Part shown: in pieces, positions 17,985-26,150 of the stretch
How positions within the stretch are numbered: the stretch's first letter is position 1
How the letters are laid out: every line of letters begins with the position of its first letter
DNA from: an uncultured Lachnospiraceae bacterium
Lineage (GTDB): Bacteria > Bacillota > Clostridia > Lachnospirales > Lachnospiraceae
Assembly: GCA_934309145.1 (NCBI GenBank)
Contig: CAKRCW010000001.1
Coordinates: 310,001-374,000 of the forward strand
Reading direction: 5' to 3'
DNA: 64,000 bases
Notes under the pieces: model-generated
Told to the model about the DNA's origin: nothing
Database searches by the model: none
Seen by the model: only the letters and a program-made list of their open reading frames with translations
Program-made: the position numbers and the translations under genes

Positions 17985-19094
17985 TTAACCGAAGATTTTA
18001 TCCCGGACTTCCATATAATACATGGCGAATTCCTGTGTTATTAACTTGTTTTTTATCATAAGATTAAGCGTATCCTTAAATCCGGCATAGCTTATGGTAG
18101 AATGTGCCATCTCGTCAAGGATATTAGATATTCTGTCAGCATATCCATTTGCATCAATGACATTATCCCTCAATAAAATATTTGAAATATACGTATCCTT
18201 GAAATAGACATTAACCTTCTTTGAAGTTGTAACCTTATCTTCAACCTCAAACTGTACACCCAGCAAATCAAACAGATTGGATGCTGAACGATTGGTAAAA
18301 TAAATATCAGGACCAATTCCGTACAGATTCTTATATGCGGTTAAATCGTCAACAATCGTACTATGTACATAATCAGGCAGATAAGGCTTAAACATCGTTG
18401 CCATTACGCTGTTTCCCTGAAAAGCTGCATAATCTAAATCCGGATTTCCTGGTTGCTTCTTCAGATATTTTATTGATTGGATATGGGTAAGCGGAATTGT
18501 TATATGTCTTGGCTCCTTCTCTATGACAAGAATATGGAACTGTCCATCATTCACCCATATATATGCAGGCGACTGATTAATCTTGAGCTTCTCGCAAAAA
18601 TCAATCATAACCATTCTATGGTCTCGTTTTACCTTAAATTTCTTAAGGGTTTTCTTAATTGTACTCCTATCATACGAATCTATATCGGAGGCAGATGCCT
18701 GCTCTGGTTCTGCAGCTTCATCCTGTGTCACCTGCTCCTGATTCTCTTTTTCTGTTTTATCCTTTTTATCTCTCTTTTTCTTATTTCCTGATACTTTTAC
18801 TTTATTTTTAACTTTTCCTGTCGCTTCATCTGACGTTTCATCTGATACTACATCAGTAAGTTCATCTGTTTTCTCATTATCAGATATCTCCCCACTTTCT
18901 CCAATCTGTAATGTCTGTATCAGTGACATGGTTGTAAACAAACCAATTAAAGCACCAAAAAAAAGCAGCATTTTCCCAAGAATAATCGCAAAGGCTACAA
19001 GTCCTACAGTTATTACACCTGAAAGGATAGTAAATATAAGCACACGCTTTGTATAGCCTGAGCCATATTTAAATGTATTGTATATTTTTCTCAT
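17985..19094 (-). CDS. Membrane protein of unknown function with charged linker
   Basis: 369 residues. Two hydrophobic segments lie between about residues 18 and 65. A very acidic and lysine-rich stretch follows (about 70-145, with KKKRDKKDKTEKE), probably disordered. The C-terminal 220 residues look like a soluble mixed alpha/beta domain. I do not recognise a family. It starts 20 bp downstream of the deacetylase gene and probably shares its transcript. Confidence 0.75.
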   Translation of the reverse strand: MRKIYNTFKYGSGYTKRVLIFTILSGVITVGLVAFAIILGKMLLFFGALIGLFTTMSLIQTLQIGESGEISDNEKTDELTDVVSDETSDEATGKVKNKVKVSGNKKKRDKKDKTEKENQEQVTQDEAAEPEQASASDIDSYDRSTIKKTLKKFKVKRDHRMVMIDFCEKLKINQSPAYIWVNDGQFHILVIEKEPRHITIPLTHIQSIKYLKKQPGNPDLDYAAFQGNSVMATMFKPYLPDYVHSTIVDDLTAYKNLYGIGPDIYFTNRSASNLFDLLGVQFEVEDKVTTSKKVNVYFKDTYISNILLRDNVIDANGYADRISNILDEMAHSTISYAGFKDTLNLMIKNKLITQEFAMYYMEVRDKIFG

Positions 19095-19113
19095 ATGCTT
19101 ACCATCCCTTCTA

Positions 19114-19905
19114 TTATTGGTACTGCCTTCCTGTATGGTCTACGCTGTAGTCCTCAGTATAAATAAGTTCACTCACAGGTACAAATGAATACCCCTGCTC
19201 CTCAAGACCTGTCAACAGTCCATCCAGCGCATCCCTTGTATATGTTGAGCCATTGTGCAGCAAAATAATTGAACCATTATTAAGATTCTTGTGATTGCAT
19301 ACCTTATCAATTATAGAATTAACGCCATAATCCTTCCAGTCAAGGCTATCTACATCCCACTGAATAGTATAATACTCCTTCGCCTTTGCCGCAAGTATAA
19401 CACTTCCGTCATAGTCACCATACGGGGCTCTGAACAGCTTCATATCAATGCCGGTCATAGTCTTGATGATGGTATGGCACCCCTCTATCTCAGCAAGCAT
19501 CTCGTCTCTTGACAGCTGAGTCATATGCTTATGATTAGCTCCATGATTGCCAAGGTCATGCCCTGACTTCCATATCTTCTGTATAGCCTCCGGATATCTC
19601 GTAGCCCAGTCACCAGTCACAAAAAAAGTTGCCTTACAGTTGTGGGCATCAAGTATCTCCAGTATATCATCCAAATCCTCATCTCCCCATGCAGCATCAA
19701 ATGTTATACTGACTACCTTCTCATCTGTCTCTACTGAATATATCGGCAGACTATCCTCATAATGTTCACCTGCAAGTGCCATAACCGCTGTCCTGTTATC
19801 AAACAGACACACACCTATGGCAAATGCAAGTGCAAGAACAATAATTATCTTAAGAATCCTTATATTCTCCCTATTTAACTCAGGAAAGCCATAAAATGAC
19901 TGCAT
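19114..19905 (-). CDS. Polysaccharide deacetylase, PdaB-like (NodB domain)
   Basis: 263 residues: one N-terminal membrane anchor or signal (about 17-38), then an extracellular NodB domain. Motif 1 reads SITFDAAWGDED: the catalytic Asp is kept, but the second metal Asp of the usual TFDDG is Ala. This is the PdaB/YlxY subtype, so I do not call it inactive. Motif 2 is GNHGANHKHM (zinc His pair), motif 3 FRAPYGDYDG, motif 4 QWDVDSLDW and motif 5 ILLHNG. PdaB-type proteins act on peptidoglycan, in some species during sporulation. Confidence 0.88.
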   Translation of the reverse strand: MQSFYGFPELNRENIRILKIIIVLALAFAIGVCLFDNRTAVMALAGEHYEDSLPIYSVETDEKVVSITFDAAWGDEDLDDILEILDAHNCKATFFVTGDWATRYPEAIQKIWKSGHDLGNHGANHKHMTQLSRDEMLAEIEGCHTIIKTMTGIDMKLFRAPYGDYDGSVILAAKAKEYYTIQWDVDSLDWKDYGVNSIIDKVCNHKNLNNGSIILLHNGSTYTRDALDGLLTGLEEQGYSFVPVSELIYTEDYSVDHTGRQYQ

Positions 19906-19932
19906 ATAATTCTTCCAACATATTTTAGTTAA

Positions 19933-21153
19933 TTATATGAGATTAAGCTTACGGAAATTCTTCTTTCCTCTTCTTAATACAAATTCCTCACCAAAGGCGT
20001 CAGGAGTATATTCTGCTGCAATATCAGTTACCTTCTCGCCATTAACAGCTACTCCCCCCTGCTCAATGGCACGTCTGCCCTCACTTCTTGAGTTTACAAG
20101 ACCTGACTTTACGAGCAATGTAATTAAATCTACCTTACCATCACGGAAAGCATCACTTCCTATATCAGCAGAAGGCATATTCTCAGTATTTCCACCACCA
20201 AACAAACCCTTTGCTGCATCGAGTGCCTTTTTAGCTTCCTCCTCACCATGAACAAGTGCTGTAAGCTCATATGCGAGAATTTCCTTAGCCTTATTTAATT
20301 CGCTTCCCTCCCATTTTTCCATCTCAGTAATCTGCTCTAACGGAAGGAAAGTAAGCATCTTCAAGCACTTGATAACATCAGCGTCATCAACATTTCTCCA
20401 ATACTGGAAGAATTCAAATGGTGTTGTTTTCTCAGGATCAAGCCATACAGCACCTTTCTGTGTCTTACCCATCTTCTTACCTTCTGAATTAAGGAGAAGA
20501 GTAATAGTCATTGCATGTGCATCTTTGCCGAGCTTTCTTCTTATCAGCTCTGTACCACCAAGCATATTTGACCACTGGTCATCTCCACCAAACTGAAGAT
20601 TACATCCATATTTCTGGAATAATGCATAGAAATCATAGCTCTGCATAATCATGTAGTTAAACTCAAGGAAGCTTAAGCCCTTCTCCATTCTCTGCTTGTA
20701 ACACTCTGCTGTAAGCATTCTATTTACAGAGAAATGTGCTCCAACCTCACGAAGTACCTCAACATAGTTAAGGTCAAGAAGCCAGTCAGCATTGTTCACC
20801 ATCAATGCCTTTCCCTCAGAGAAATCTATAAATCTGCTCATCTGCTTCTTAAAGCACTCACAGTTATGATTAATAGTCTCCTTAGTCATCATCTGTCTCA
20901 TATCAGTTCTTCCTGATGGATCTCCTATCATTGCTGTACCACCGCCGATAAGAGCTATAGGCTTATTTCCACCCATCTGCAATCTCTTCATAAGGCAAAG
21001 AGCCATAAAATGACCTACATGAAGGCTGTCAGCAGTAGGATCAAAGCCGATATAGAAGGTTGCCTTTCCAGTATTAATAAGCTTTCTTATCTCCTCTTCA
21101 TTTGTAACCTGTGCAATCAGTCCTCTTGCAACTAACTCATCATAAAGTTCCAT
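19933..21153 (-). CDS. tyrS: Tyrosyl-tRNA synthetase
   Basis: 406-residue class I synthetase. TFYIGFDPTADSLHVGHF holds the HIGH-type motif (HVGH). KMGKTQKGAVWLD holds the KMSKS-type motif as KMGKT. A C-terminal S4 RNA-binding domain is present (LLVKSGLVNSRSEGRRAIEQGGVAVNG). I start at 21153, where TTAGGAGG lies at good spacing; the 20 upstream codons are leader. Expression is controlled by the T-box leader immediately upstream. Confidence 0.97.
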   Translation of the reverse strand: MELYDELVARGLIAQVTNEEEIRKLINTGKATFYIGFDPTADSLHVGHFMALCLMKRLQMGGNKPIALIGGGTAMIGDPSGRTDMRQMMTKETINHNCECFKKQMSRFIDFSEGKALMVNNADWLLDLNYVEVLREVGAHFSVNRMLTAECYKQRMEKGLSFLEFNYMIMQSYDFYALFQKYGCNLQFGGDDQWSNMLGGTELIRRKLGKDAHAMTITLLLNSEGKKMGKTQKGAVWLDPEKTTPFEFFQYWRNVDDADVIKCLKMLTFLPLEQITEMEKWEGSELNKAKEILAYELTALVHGEEEAKKALDAAKGLFGGGNTENMPSADIGSDAFRDGKVDLITLLVKSGLVNSRSEGRRAIEQGGVAVNGEKVTDIAAEYTPDAFGEEFVLRRGKKNFRKLNLI

Positions 21154-21173
21154 CTTTTTAATTCCTCCTAAAT

Positions 21174-21221
21174 ATAAAAAATAGCCTCCGTCCTTATATG
21201 ACGGAATAATCATATAAGGAC
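21174..21221 (-). terminator. T-box terminator hairpin
   Basis: Stem GTCCTTATATGA / TCATATAAGGAC (21190-21201 with 21210-21221). On the minus strand it is followed by CGGAGGCTATTTTTTAT. It lies between the T-box sequence and the tyrS start and is the premature terminator of the riboswitch. Confidence 0.8.
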
Positions 21222-21470
21222 GAAAGCTAATATCTTTCGCGTTACCACCTTATTTCACGGTCATCTCGCAACAACCGCCTCAGTAAGTATCTATATAAAT
21301 ACTTCAGCACTATAACGTATGCCACCACGTCCCCCTCTACTCGGTATTCCTTTCAAGGTGCAGCTCCAAGATGTATTCACTGGTATTCCTTATCGCGCCT
21401 CTCATCATCCGGCAGCTTTCTGTGACAGGTGTATAACAGCTACTTGTTCTCTTCCATGCCTTTAAATATA
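21222..21470 (-). ncRNA. T-box riboswitch (tyrosine), tyrS leader
   Basis: The conserved T-box core is present on the minus strand as AAGGTGGTAACGCG (21251-21238), close to the usual AGGGTGGNACCGCG. It is followed by the terminator and preceded by about 200 nt with stem I features: GAACAAGTAG near the 5' end and GGATGATGAGAGG as an AG-bulge type segment. Several UAC (Tyr) triplets could be the specifier; the one at 21346-21344 (in GGAAUACCG) is best placed after the distal arm. Uncharged tRNA-Tyr binding the UGGN-type bulge should relieve termination. Confidence 0.9.
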
Positions 21471-21482
21471 TAATACCTTTAC

Positions 21483-21511
21483 ATTATATATGGATAATCT
21501 AAATTTGTCCA
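21483..21511 (-). promoter_or_regulatory. tyrS promoter
   Basis: -35 TGGACA (21511-21506), 17-bp spacer, -10 TATAAT (21488-21483). Transcription would start just ahead of the T-box stem I. Confidence 0.65.
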
Positions 21512-21514
21512 TAT

Positions 21515-22681
21515 CTAATAATAACTTTTATCAAATGTTATCACTGAATAATAGGTTCTCTCATATTCACTTAATTTCATATCTATGGCTTTCTTGATTT
21601 CGTCTTCACTTAACTTACAATCATAAGGAACCAATATATCAAATATAAAATTAGTATGCGTAGGTCCTGATACAACCCTGAAATCATGGATTGAAAGTTT
21701 ATCGTTTATGCCCTCCACTATACCTTCCACCATTTTCCTGTAACCCTCCACCTCTGGATTACCAACCTCTATAGGGTCCATGTGAATTGTCATTCTAATG
21801 TGGAGTTCCTCATATATATTTCGCTCTAGCTCATCTATGGCATCATGTATATCAAGAATTGGATTTGATGCATCTACCTCAATATGTACACTTCCAATAA
21901 GGTTACCTGGTCCATATGAATGAATTATAAGGTCATGCATGCCAAGTGCAACAGAACATTCAGACACCATCTCCTTAAGCTTATCAACGACATCTCCGTC
22001 TGCTCTCTTGCCAAGCAGCTGGTCTACAGTATCTCTTATAATTCCAAATCCAGATATAAGTATCATAACTGACACAACCACACCCATCACACCATCCACT
22101 GGTGCTTTGGTCCATATAGAAGATACAAGTGCAATAAGAGTTGCAAGTGTAGCAAAAACATCGCTAAAGCTGTCCTTTGAGGTAGCTATCATAACACTTG
22201 AATTTATCCTCGCACCAAGCCTTCTATTAAAAAATCCCATCCATATCTTGATTAAGATTGATATGACAAGAATAACACACGCATAAACCGAAAACGATAT
22301 CTTCTCAGGATGAACAACCTTAATCACAGATGTTTTAAGGAGCTCACAACCAACTACAACTATCACTGCTGCAATAACAAGAGATGTGAGATATTCTATT
22401 CTTCCATGACCAAATGGGTGATCCTTATCAGCAGGTTTTGCTGCCATCTTATATCCAAACATAGTCACTATACAGCTTGCACAGTCTGACATATTGTTAA
22501 ATCCATCTGAGATTATAGATATCGAGTGAATAAGGCTTCCTATAATCAGCTTACTCGTAAATATAATCACATTACATATTATTCCTACAATGGAGCTTAA
22601 AATCCCGTAACGCTCCCTGACCTTGTTATCATCAATTTTCTCATAATCTTTAACAAAGTGCCTAACTAAAAAATCTGTCAT
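21515..22681 (-). CDS. Cation diffusion facilitator (CDF) family transporter
   Basis: 388 residues. CDF exporters move Zn, Mn, Fe or Cd out of the cytoplasm in exchange for protons. Six membrane segments are predicted between about 28 and 225. Metal-site motifs are SDGFNNMSDC (TM2) and HPFGHGRIEYLTSL, a family signature. DSFSDVFATLATL in TM5 supplies the second pair of site residues. The C-terminal cytoplasmic domain is long. The metal cannot be assigned with confidence. It overlaps the upstream O-antigen-ligase-like gene by 4 bp, and no terminator separates it from the tyrS promoter. Confidence 0.9.
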   Translation of the reverse strand: MTDFLVRHFVKDYEKIDDNKVRERYGILSSIVGIICNVIIFTSKLIIGSLIHSISIISDGFNNMSDCASCIVTMFGYKMAAKPADKDHPFGHGRIEYLTSLVIAAVIVVVGCELLKTSVIKVVHPEKISFSVYACVILVISILIKIWMGFFNRRLGARINSSVMIATSKDSFSDVFATLATLIALVSSIWTKAPVDGVMGVVVSVMILISGFGIIRDTVDQLLGKRADGDVVDKLKEMVSECSVALGMHDLIIHSYGPGNLIGSVHIEVDASNPILDIHDAIDELERNIYEELHIRMTIHMDPIEVGNPEVEGYRKMVEGIVEGINDKLSIHDFRVVSGPTHTNFIFDILVPYDCKLSEDEIKKAIDMKLSEYERTYYSVITFDKSYY

Positions 22682-24264
22682 ACATCTTCCCCTATACTAT
22701 CATTTACCCTTACATAACCTACCCCAAGTGCCATAAATACAAAAAATAATGGTGTTGTTATCGGCTGATTGACATTTATAAGTCCCTGTGCAAAATATCC
22801 AGTCATGGCAGCAAGACAAACATATGCAAAAGCCCTTCCCGATGCTCTTCTTATTATATATACAAATGTACTTACAACCAAACCAAGATAACAAAGTGCA
22901 CCGACAATACCTGATGTTATCAGATATTGAAGCACCTCATTATGCGCATTGTCGTATGTCTTGCCTGTAACCTTAATCATCTCATCATTATAATATGCCT
23001 TCATCAAAGACTTTAATGACTCATTTCCATATCCAAATATCTTATTTTTAAGTGGTGCAGCCTTAAATAGCTCCGAACACTTTGTCCATATATACCCTCT
23101 GTATGTACCCCACTTATAATTAAATGTAAACAGGGATGCTTTTGAATGTACACCATATATAACTACCGATATCATTCCAAGCACAAGAACAGCCAAAAAT
23201 ACTATAATAGCCTTATTTTTATTTATTTTCTCAAATGTAGCACCCATATATCGAGAGAGAACTATCAGAGCTACATAAATTACCACTGTGGCTATAAGCA
23301 TAAGTACAGCCATCTTAACGCTATCTATTGCCTCTGATACGCCTCCTCTTTTGTCATAATCCTTTATAACATTATGGTTTAACATTACTGTCACAAAATT
23401 ACCAACAGCCAGGCTTATAAGAGATATAGCAAACTTTTTTAACTGGCTGTATTTATATGCAAGGAAAAATATAAGCACCATGGCAGCGCCAATACCAAGG
23501 TAAGCACTATCACTGTTGGCTATTATTACACACATTCCGCCAAGGCAGAGTACGATAAGTGATATAATCCTCATAACAAGCTTTTTGGAGAACACAGCTA
23601 CACTCACAAACGCAGGTATGCTTATGCATAAAAAGCTTGAAAATATGTTTATGTTACCAAATGTTGATATAAACACATCGTAAATCTTAGGACTTATATT
23701 CTGCTTATATTTCATAAAATCATTGTCCATATGCTGGAATATCGCTACCACATATGCAAATGATGATGTCGCCGAAAGCACTATCATTATAAACTCGCTA
23801 AGCTTAGCACGGGTACTTACAATTATATACATAAGAGTAACTACAATAAAGAACATCAAACCCATTCTACGCCCGGTTTCACCTGTTAAAGCCGCATGCT
23901 TATCTGCTGCCACCATCCATGCAAATACCTGGGAAATCAAAAATGCTCCCATCCAGAATTCAGGCTTGAAATAGCTTTTAAGACCTTTATCCTCTGTAAA
24001 ATCTATACTTACATCATAATACTTTGCTATAAGCATATCTATAAGATATCCGGCAATCGCAAGAAGAACATAAACACCTGTAGATATCATAAAGAAGTTA
24101 TACCTTGTAATAGTAATATTAAAATATTTATCATCCATAATCCAAGGATATACTCCAAATATAGCTATAAGATATACATACAGTATGCAGTCTGAAACCC
24201 GCACACCATTTATATATTTCATTCCCATCTTTTTCATTTTCTTTGTGTTACCTGACGATGACAT
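22678..24264 (-). CDS. O-antigen ligase-like polytopic membrane protein
   Basis: 528 residues with about 12 hydrophobic segments and a large extracytoplasmic loop (about 375-445) that contains RGYIWTKCSELF and DNAHNEVLQYLITSGIVGALCYLG. The H-N-E-x-L pattern in that loop is typical of the Wzy_C/WaaL O-antigen ligase family. In Gram-positives such proteins polymerise or attach surface glycans or modify proteins. No glycosyltransferase genes are adjacent, so the substrate is unknown. AAGGGAG precedes the ATG at 24264. Confidence 0.8.
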   Translation of the reverse strand: MSSSGNTKKMKKMGMKYINGVRVSDCILYVYLIAIFGVYPWIMDDKYFNITITRYNFFMISTGVYVLLAIAGYLIDMLIAKYYDVSIDFTEDKGLKSYFKPEFWMGAFLISQVFAWMVAADKHAALTGETGRRMGLMFFIVVTLMYIIVSTRAKLSEFIMIVLSATSSFAYVVAIFQHMDNDFMKYKQNISPKIYDVFISTFGNINIFSSFLCISIPAFVSVAVFSKKLVMRIISLIVLCLGGMCVIIANSDSAYLGIGAAMVLIFFLAYKYSQLKKFAISLISLAVGNFVTVMLNHNVIKDYDKRGGVSEAIDSVKMAVLMLIATVVIYVALIVLSRYMGATFEKINKNKAIIVFLAVLVLGMISVVIYGVHSKASLFTFNYKWGTYRGYIWTKCSELFKAAPLKNKIFGYGNESLKSLMKAYYNDEMIKVTGKTYDNAHNEVLQYLITSGIVGALCYLGLVVSTFVYIIRRASGRAFAYVCLAAMTGYFAQGLINVNQPITTPLFFVFMALGVGYVRVNDSIGEDV

Positions 24265-24328
24265 AAGCTTCTCCCTTAATATATTTTATGTGAGTATATC
24301 GCAGCCAATCAATAAATGCAATAATGAG

Positions 24329-24356
24329 CAAAAAAAATAACTCCACATCGGAGTTA
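24329..24356 (-). terminator. Terminator of tRNA-Leu
   Basis: Stem TAACTCC / GGAGTTA with a 5-nt loop (24338-24356), then eight T on the minus strand. Confidence 0.85.
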
Positions 24357-24373
24357 GAATTCTTTAAATAAAA

Positions 24374-24457
24374 TGCGGGAGATGGGACTTGAACCCACAC
24401 GACGTTGCCATCACTAGATCCTTAGTCTAGCCTGTCTGCCAATTCCAGCACTCCCGC
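24374..24457 (-). tRNA. tRNA-Leu, anticodon AAG
   Basis: 84-nt class II tRNA. Acceptor arms GCGGGAG / CTCCCGC pair perfectly, with A as discriminator. The anticodon stem CTAGA / TCTAG encloses the loop CTAAGGA, giving anticodon AAG (reads CUU, and CUC if A34 is deaminated). A long variable arm (TGGCAACG region) and T-arm GGGTTCAAGTCCC are present. The CCA end is not encoded. Confidence 0.95.
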
Positions 24458-24499
24458 ATATTCATTTGTGTGCGTCTGTTCTTGCCTGACGCAAGTAGT

Positions 24500-24528
24500 A
24501 TAATATCACCTTCCCCATTAAATGTCAA
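24500..24528 (-). promoter_or_regulatory. tRNA-Leu promoter
   Basis: -35 TTGACA (24528-24523), 17-bp spacer, -10 TATTAT (24505-24500). A short CTTGC / GCAAG hairpin (24481-24495) lies between it and the tRNA. Confidence 0.75.
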
Positions 24529-24666
24529 CATTATTTTTCATATTTTTTTATTTTTTTATTTTAAGTCTTTTTCCCCGCTATTTACCACTATTTCATCACA
24601 CTCAACCAAGCACCTCTTGCCTGTAAAAATAAAAACTGACATGACAATATTGAAACTTTATCAGAC

Positions 24667-24696
24667 AAAAAAAGAGAGCTTTGGCTCTCTTTTTTT
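24667..24696. terminator. Terminator of infC-rpmI-rplT operon
   Basis: GAGAGC / GCTCTC stem with a 4-nt loop, flanked by seven A on one side and seven T on the other (24667-24696). It works in either direction and closes the minus-strand operon. Confidence 0.85.
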
Positions 24697-24716
24697 ATAA
24701 TGTAACTTATATTAAA

Positions 24717-25073
24717 TTAAGCTAACTTAGACTTAGCAACCTCAACAACCTTAGCGAAGCCTTCTGGATCGCTTATAGCCATCTCTGAAAGCATCTTTCT
24801 GTTAAGATCTACACCAGCGAGCTTTAAGCCATGCATAAGCTTGCTGTATGAAAGTCCGTTCATTCTAGCTGCTGCATTGATACGAGCTATCCAGAGCTGT
24901 CTGAACTGTCTCTTTCTCTGCTTTCTGCCTGCATATGATGATGTTAAAGCTCTCATAACAGACTGCTTAGCTACTCTGTACTGCTTTGATCTTGCTCCCT
25001 TATAACCCTTAGCGAGCTTTAAAGTTCTATTATGTCTCTTCTTGGCACCAACGCCACCTTTAATTCTTGCCAT
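24717..25073 (-). CDS. rplT: Ribosomal protein L20
   Basis: 118 residues, standard length. MARIKGGVGAKKRHNRTLKLAKGYKGARS is the conserved RNA-binding N-terminus. L20 binds 23S rRNA domain II and is needed early in 50S assembly. Third gene of the infC operon, 21 bp after rpmI. In Firmicutes L20 represses its own operon through the infC leader. Confidence 0.98.
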   Translation of the reverse strand: MARIKGGVGAKKRHNRTLKLAKGYKGARSKQYRVAKQSVMRALTSSYAGRKQRKRQFRQLWIARINAAARMNGLSYSKLMHGLKLAGVDLNRKMLSEMAISDPEGFAKVVEVAKSKLA

Positions 25074-25094
25074 TCGTCTATTCCTCCTAATATC

Positions 25095-25292
25095 CTATAA
25101 ATATGGTAAAATCTTCTTCATAACTTTGCTGTTTGTAGCATCTGTCATGGTTGCTTTTCTAAGATTTCTCTTTCTCTTAGTTGTCTTCTTAGTAAGAATA
25201 TGACTCTTGTAAGCCTTGTTTCTCTTTAATTCCCCTGTTCCTGTCTTCTTAAAGCGCTTTGCAGCAGCTTTCTTTGTCTTTAACTTTGGCAT
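25095..25292 (-). CDS. rpmI: Ribosomal protein L35
   Basis: 65 residues, standard length, very basic. MPKLKTKKAAAKRFKKTGTGELKRNKAYKSHILTKK is the conserved L35 core. Part of the 50S subunit. It lies between infC and rplT, as in most Firmicutes. Confidence 0.98.
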   Translation of the reverse strand: MPKLKTKKAAAKRFKKTGTGELKRNKAYKSHILTKKTTKRKRNLRKATMTDATNSKVMKKILPYL

Positions 25293-25326
25293 TTTATTTC
25301 CTCCTATTAAACCTATATAATTAATT

Positions 25327-25836
25327 TTAACGTTTTGCAGCTAAAAACATTATCATATTACGACCTTCTGACTTAGCAGGCTTATCAATAACTGCTATGT
25401 CTGAAAGCATCTCAGCAAACTGATCCAAGATAACCTTAGATGTATTAACGTGAGCAAGCTCTCTACCTCTGAAACGAAGTGTAACCTTAACCTTATCGCC
25501 CTTTAATAAGAACTTCTTAGCCATATTAACCTTAGTATTAAGATCATTTGTATCAATATTAGGTGATAATCTTACTTCTTTAACTTCGATAGTTTTCTGC
25601 TTCTTCTTTGCCTCTTTTTCTTTTCTTGTAAGCTCATAACGATATTTTCCGAAGTCCATTATCTTACATACAGGTGGTTTTGCAGTAGGGGCAATCTTAA
25701 TCAAATCTGCTCCTGCCTCCTCAGCCAGCTTCATAGCCTCCTTAGAAGACATAATTCCAAGCTGCTCACCAGTCTCGCTTATAACGCGGACTTCCTTATC
25801 TCTTATCTGCTCGTTAATCATTACTTCGCTAATAAT
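25327..25836 (-). CDS. infC: Translation initiation factor IF-3 (AUU start)
   Basis: About 169 residues in two domains: N-terminal MINEQIRDKEVRVI with YRYELTRKEKEAKKKQK as linker, and C-terminal KVKVTLRFRGRELAH. IF-3 checks the start codon and keeps subunits apart. No ATG fits the ribosome-binding site: GGAGGTG (25847-25841) is followed by three consecutive ATT codons (25839, 25836, 25833). I choose the second, giving M-I-S-E-V-M-I-N-E-Q, six bases after GGAGG. Using AUU lets IF-3 repress its own translation. The first in-frame ATG is at 25821. Confidence 0.93.
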   Translation of the reverse strand: MISEVMINEQIRDKEVRVISETGEQLGIMSSKEAMKLAEEAGADLIKIAPTAKPPVCKIMDFGKYRYELTRKEKEAKKKQKTIEVKEVRLSPNIDTNDLNTKVNMAKKFLLKGDKVKVTLRFRGRELAHVNTSKVILDQFAEMLSDIAVIDKPAKSEGRNMIMFLAAKR

Positions 25837-25842
25837 AATGCA

Positions 25843-26000
25843 CCTCCATTTTCTGTACTGTATGCGTCTGTAAAATATCGCATAAAAAAAGCGGATAGAC
25901 AAACTATCCACACAATGCTACAATACAATAAATATCGTGCTATTAACCCAAGTCGCCTCTGTGCGCTAAGGTGAGAGTGGATACTCTGCTTCTTCAACAT
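25843..26000 (-). ncRNA. infC leader (ribosomal protein L20 leader-type) with attenuator
   Basis: About 160 nt of untranslated leader. On the minus strand it contains TATCCACTCTCACC and later GTGGATAG. A terminator, stem GGATAG / CTATCC followed by GCTTTTTTTATG, lies ahead of infC. The 5' part can pair with the terminator arm (ATCCAC with GTGGAT), giving a switch between readthrough and stop. This matches the known L20-controlled attenuation leader of Firmicute infC operons. Confidence 0.75.
25884..25910 (-). terminator. Attenuator terminator in the infC leader
   Basis: GGATAG / CTATCC stem (25893-25909) with a seven-T tract on the minus strand (25890-25884). Confidence 0.8.
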
Positions 26001-26008
26001 ACTCATAT

Positions 26009-26037
26009 AATCTATCACACACATTTATATATGTCAA
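26009..26037 (-). promoter_or_regulatory. infC operon promoter
   Basis: -35 TTGACA (26037-26032), 17-bp spacer, -10 TAGATT (26014-26009) with an upstream TG (extended -10). It diverges from the plus-strand promoter 45 bp away. Confidence 0.7.
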
Positions 26038-26081
26038 GCATTTTATTTACAAATTCAACTACTTTTTTAATAACAATCGCC

Positions 26082-26110
26082 TTGACACCGCATTACATTA
26101 TATATACAAT
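26082..26110 (+). promoter_or_regulatory. Promoter of the CNNM/CBS gene
   Basis: -35 TTGACA (26082-26087), 17-bp spacer, -10 TACAAT (26105-26110). Confidence 0.8.
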
Positions 26111-26150
26111 AGTAAACAAATTTTATTATAAACAGAGGAGATGATTTTTT

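Noticed and set aside
19665..19710. Loss of the second Asp in the deacetylase motif TFDDG
   Set aside because: The form FDAAWG resembles the PdaB/YlxY subgroup, and the zinc histidines are intact, so I do not call the enzyme dead.
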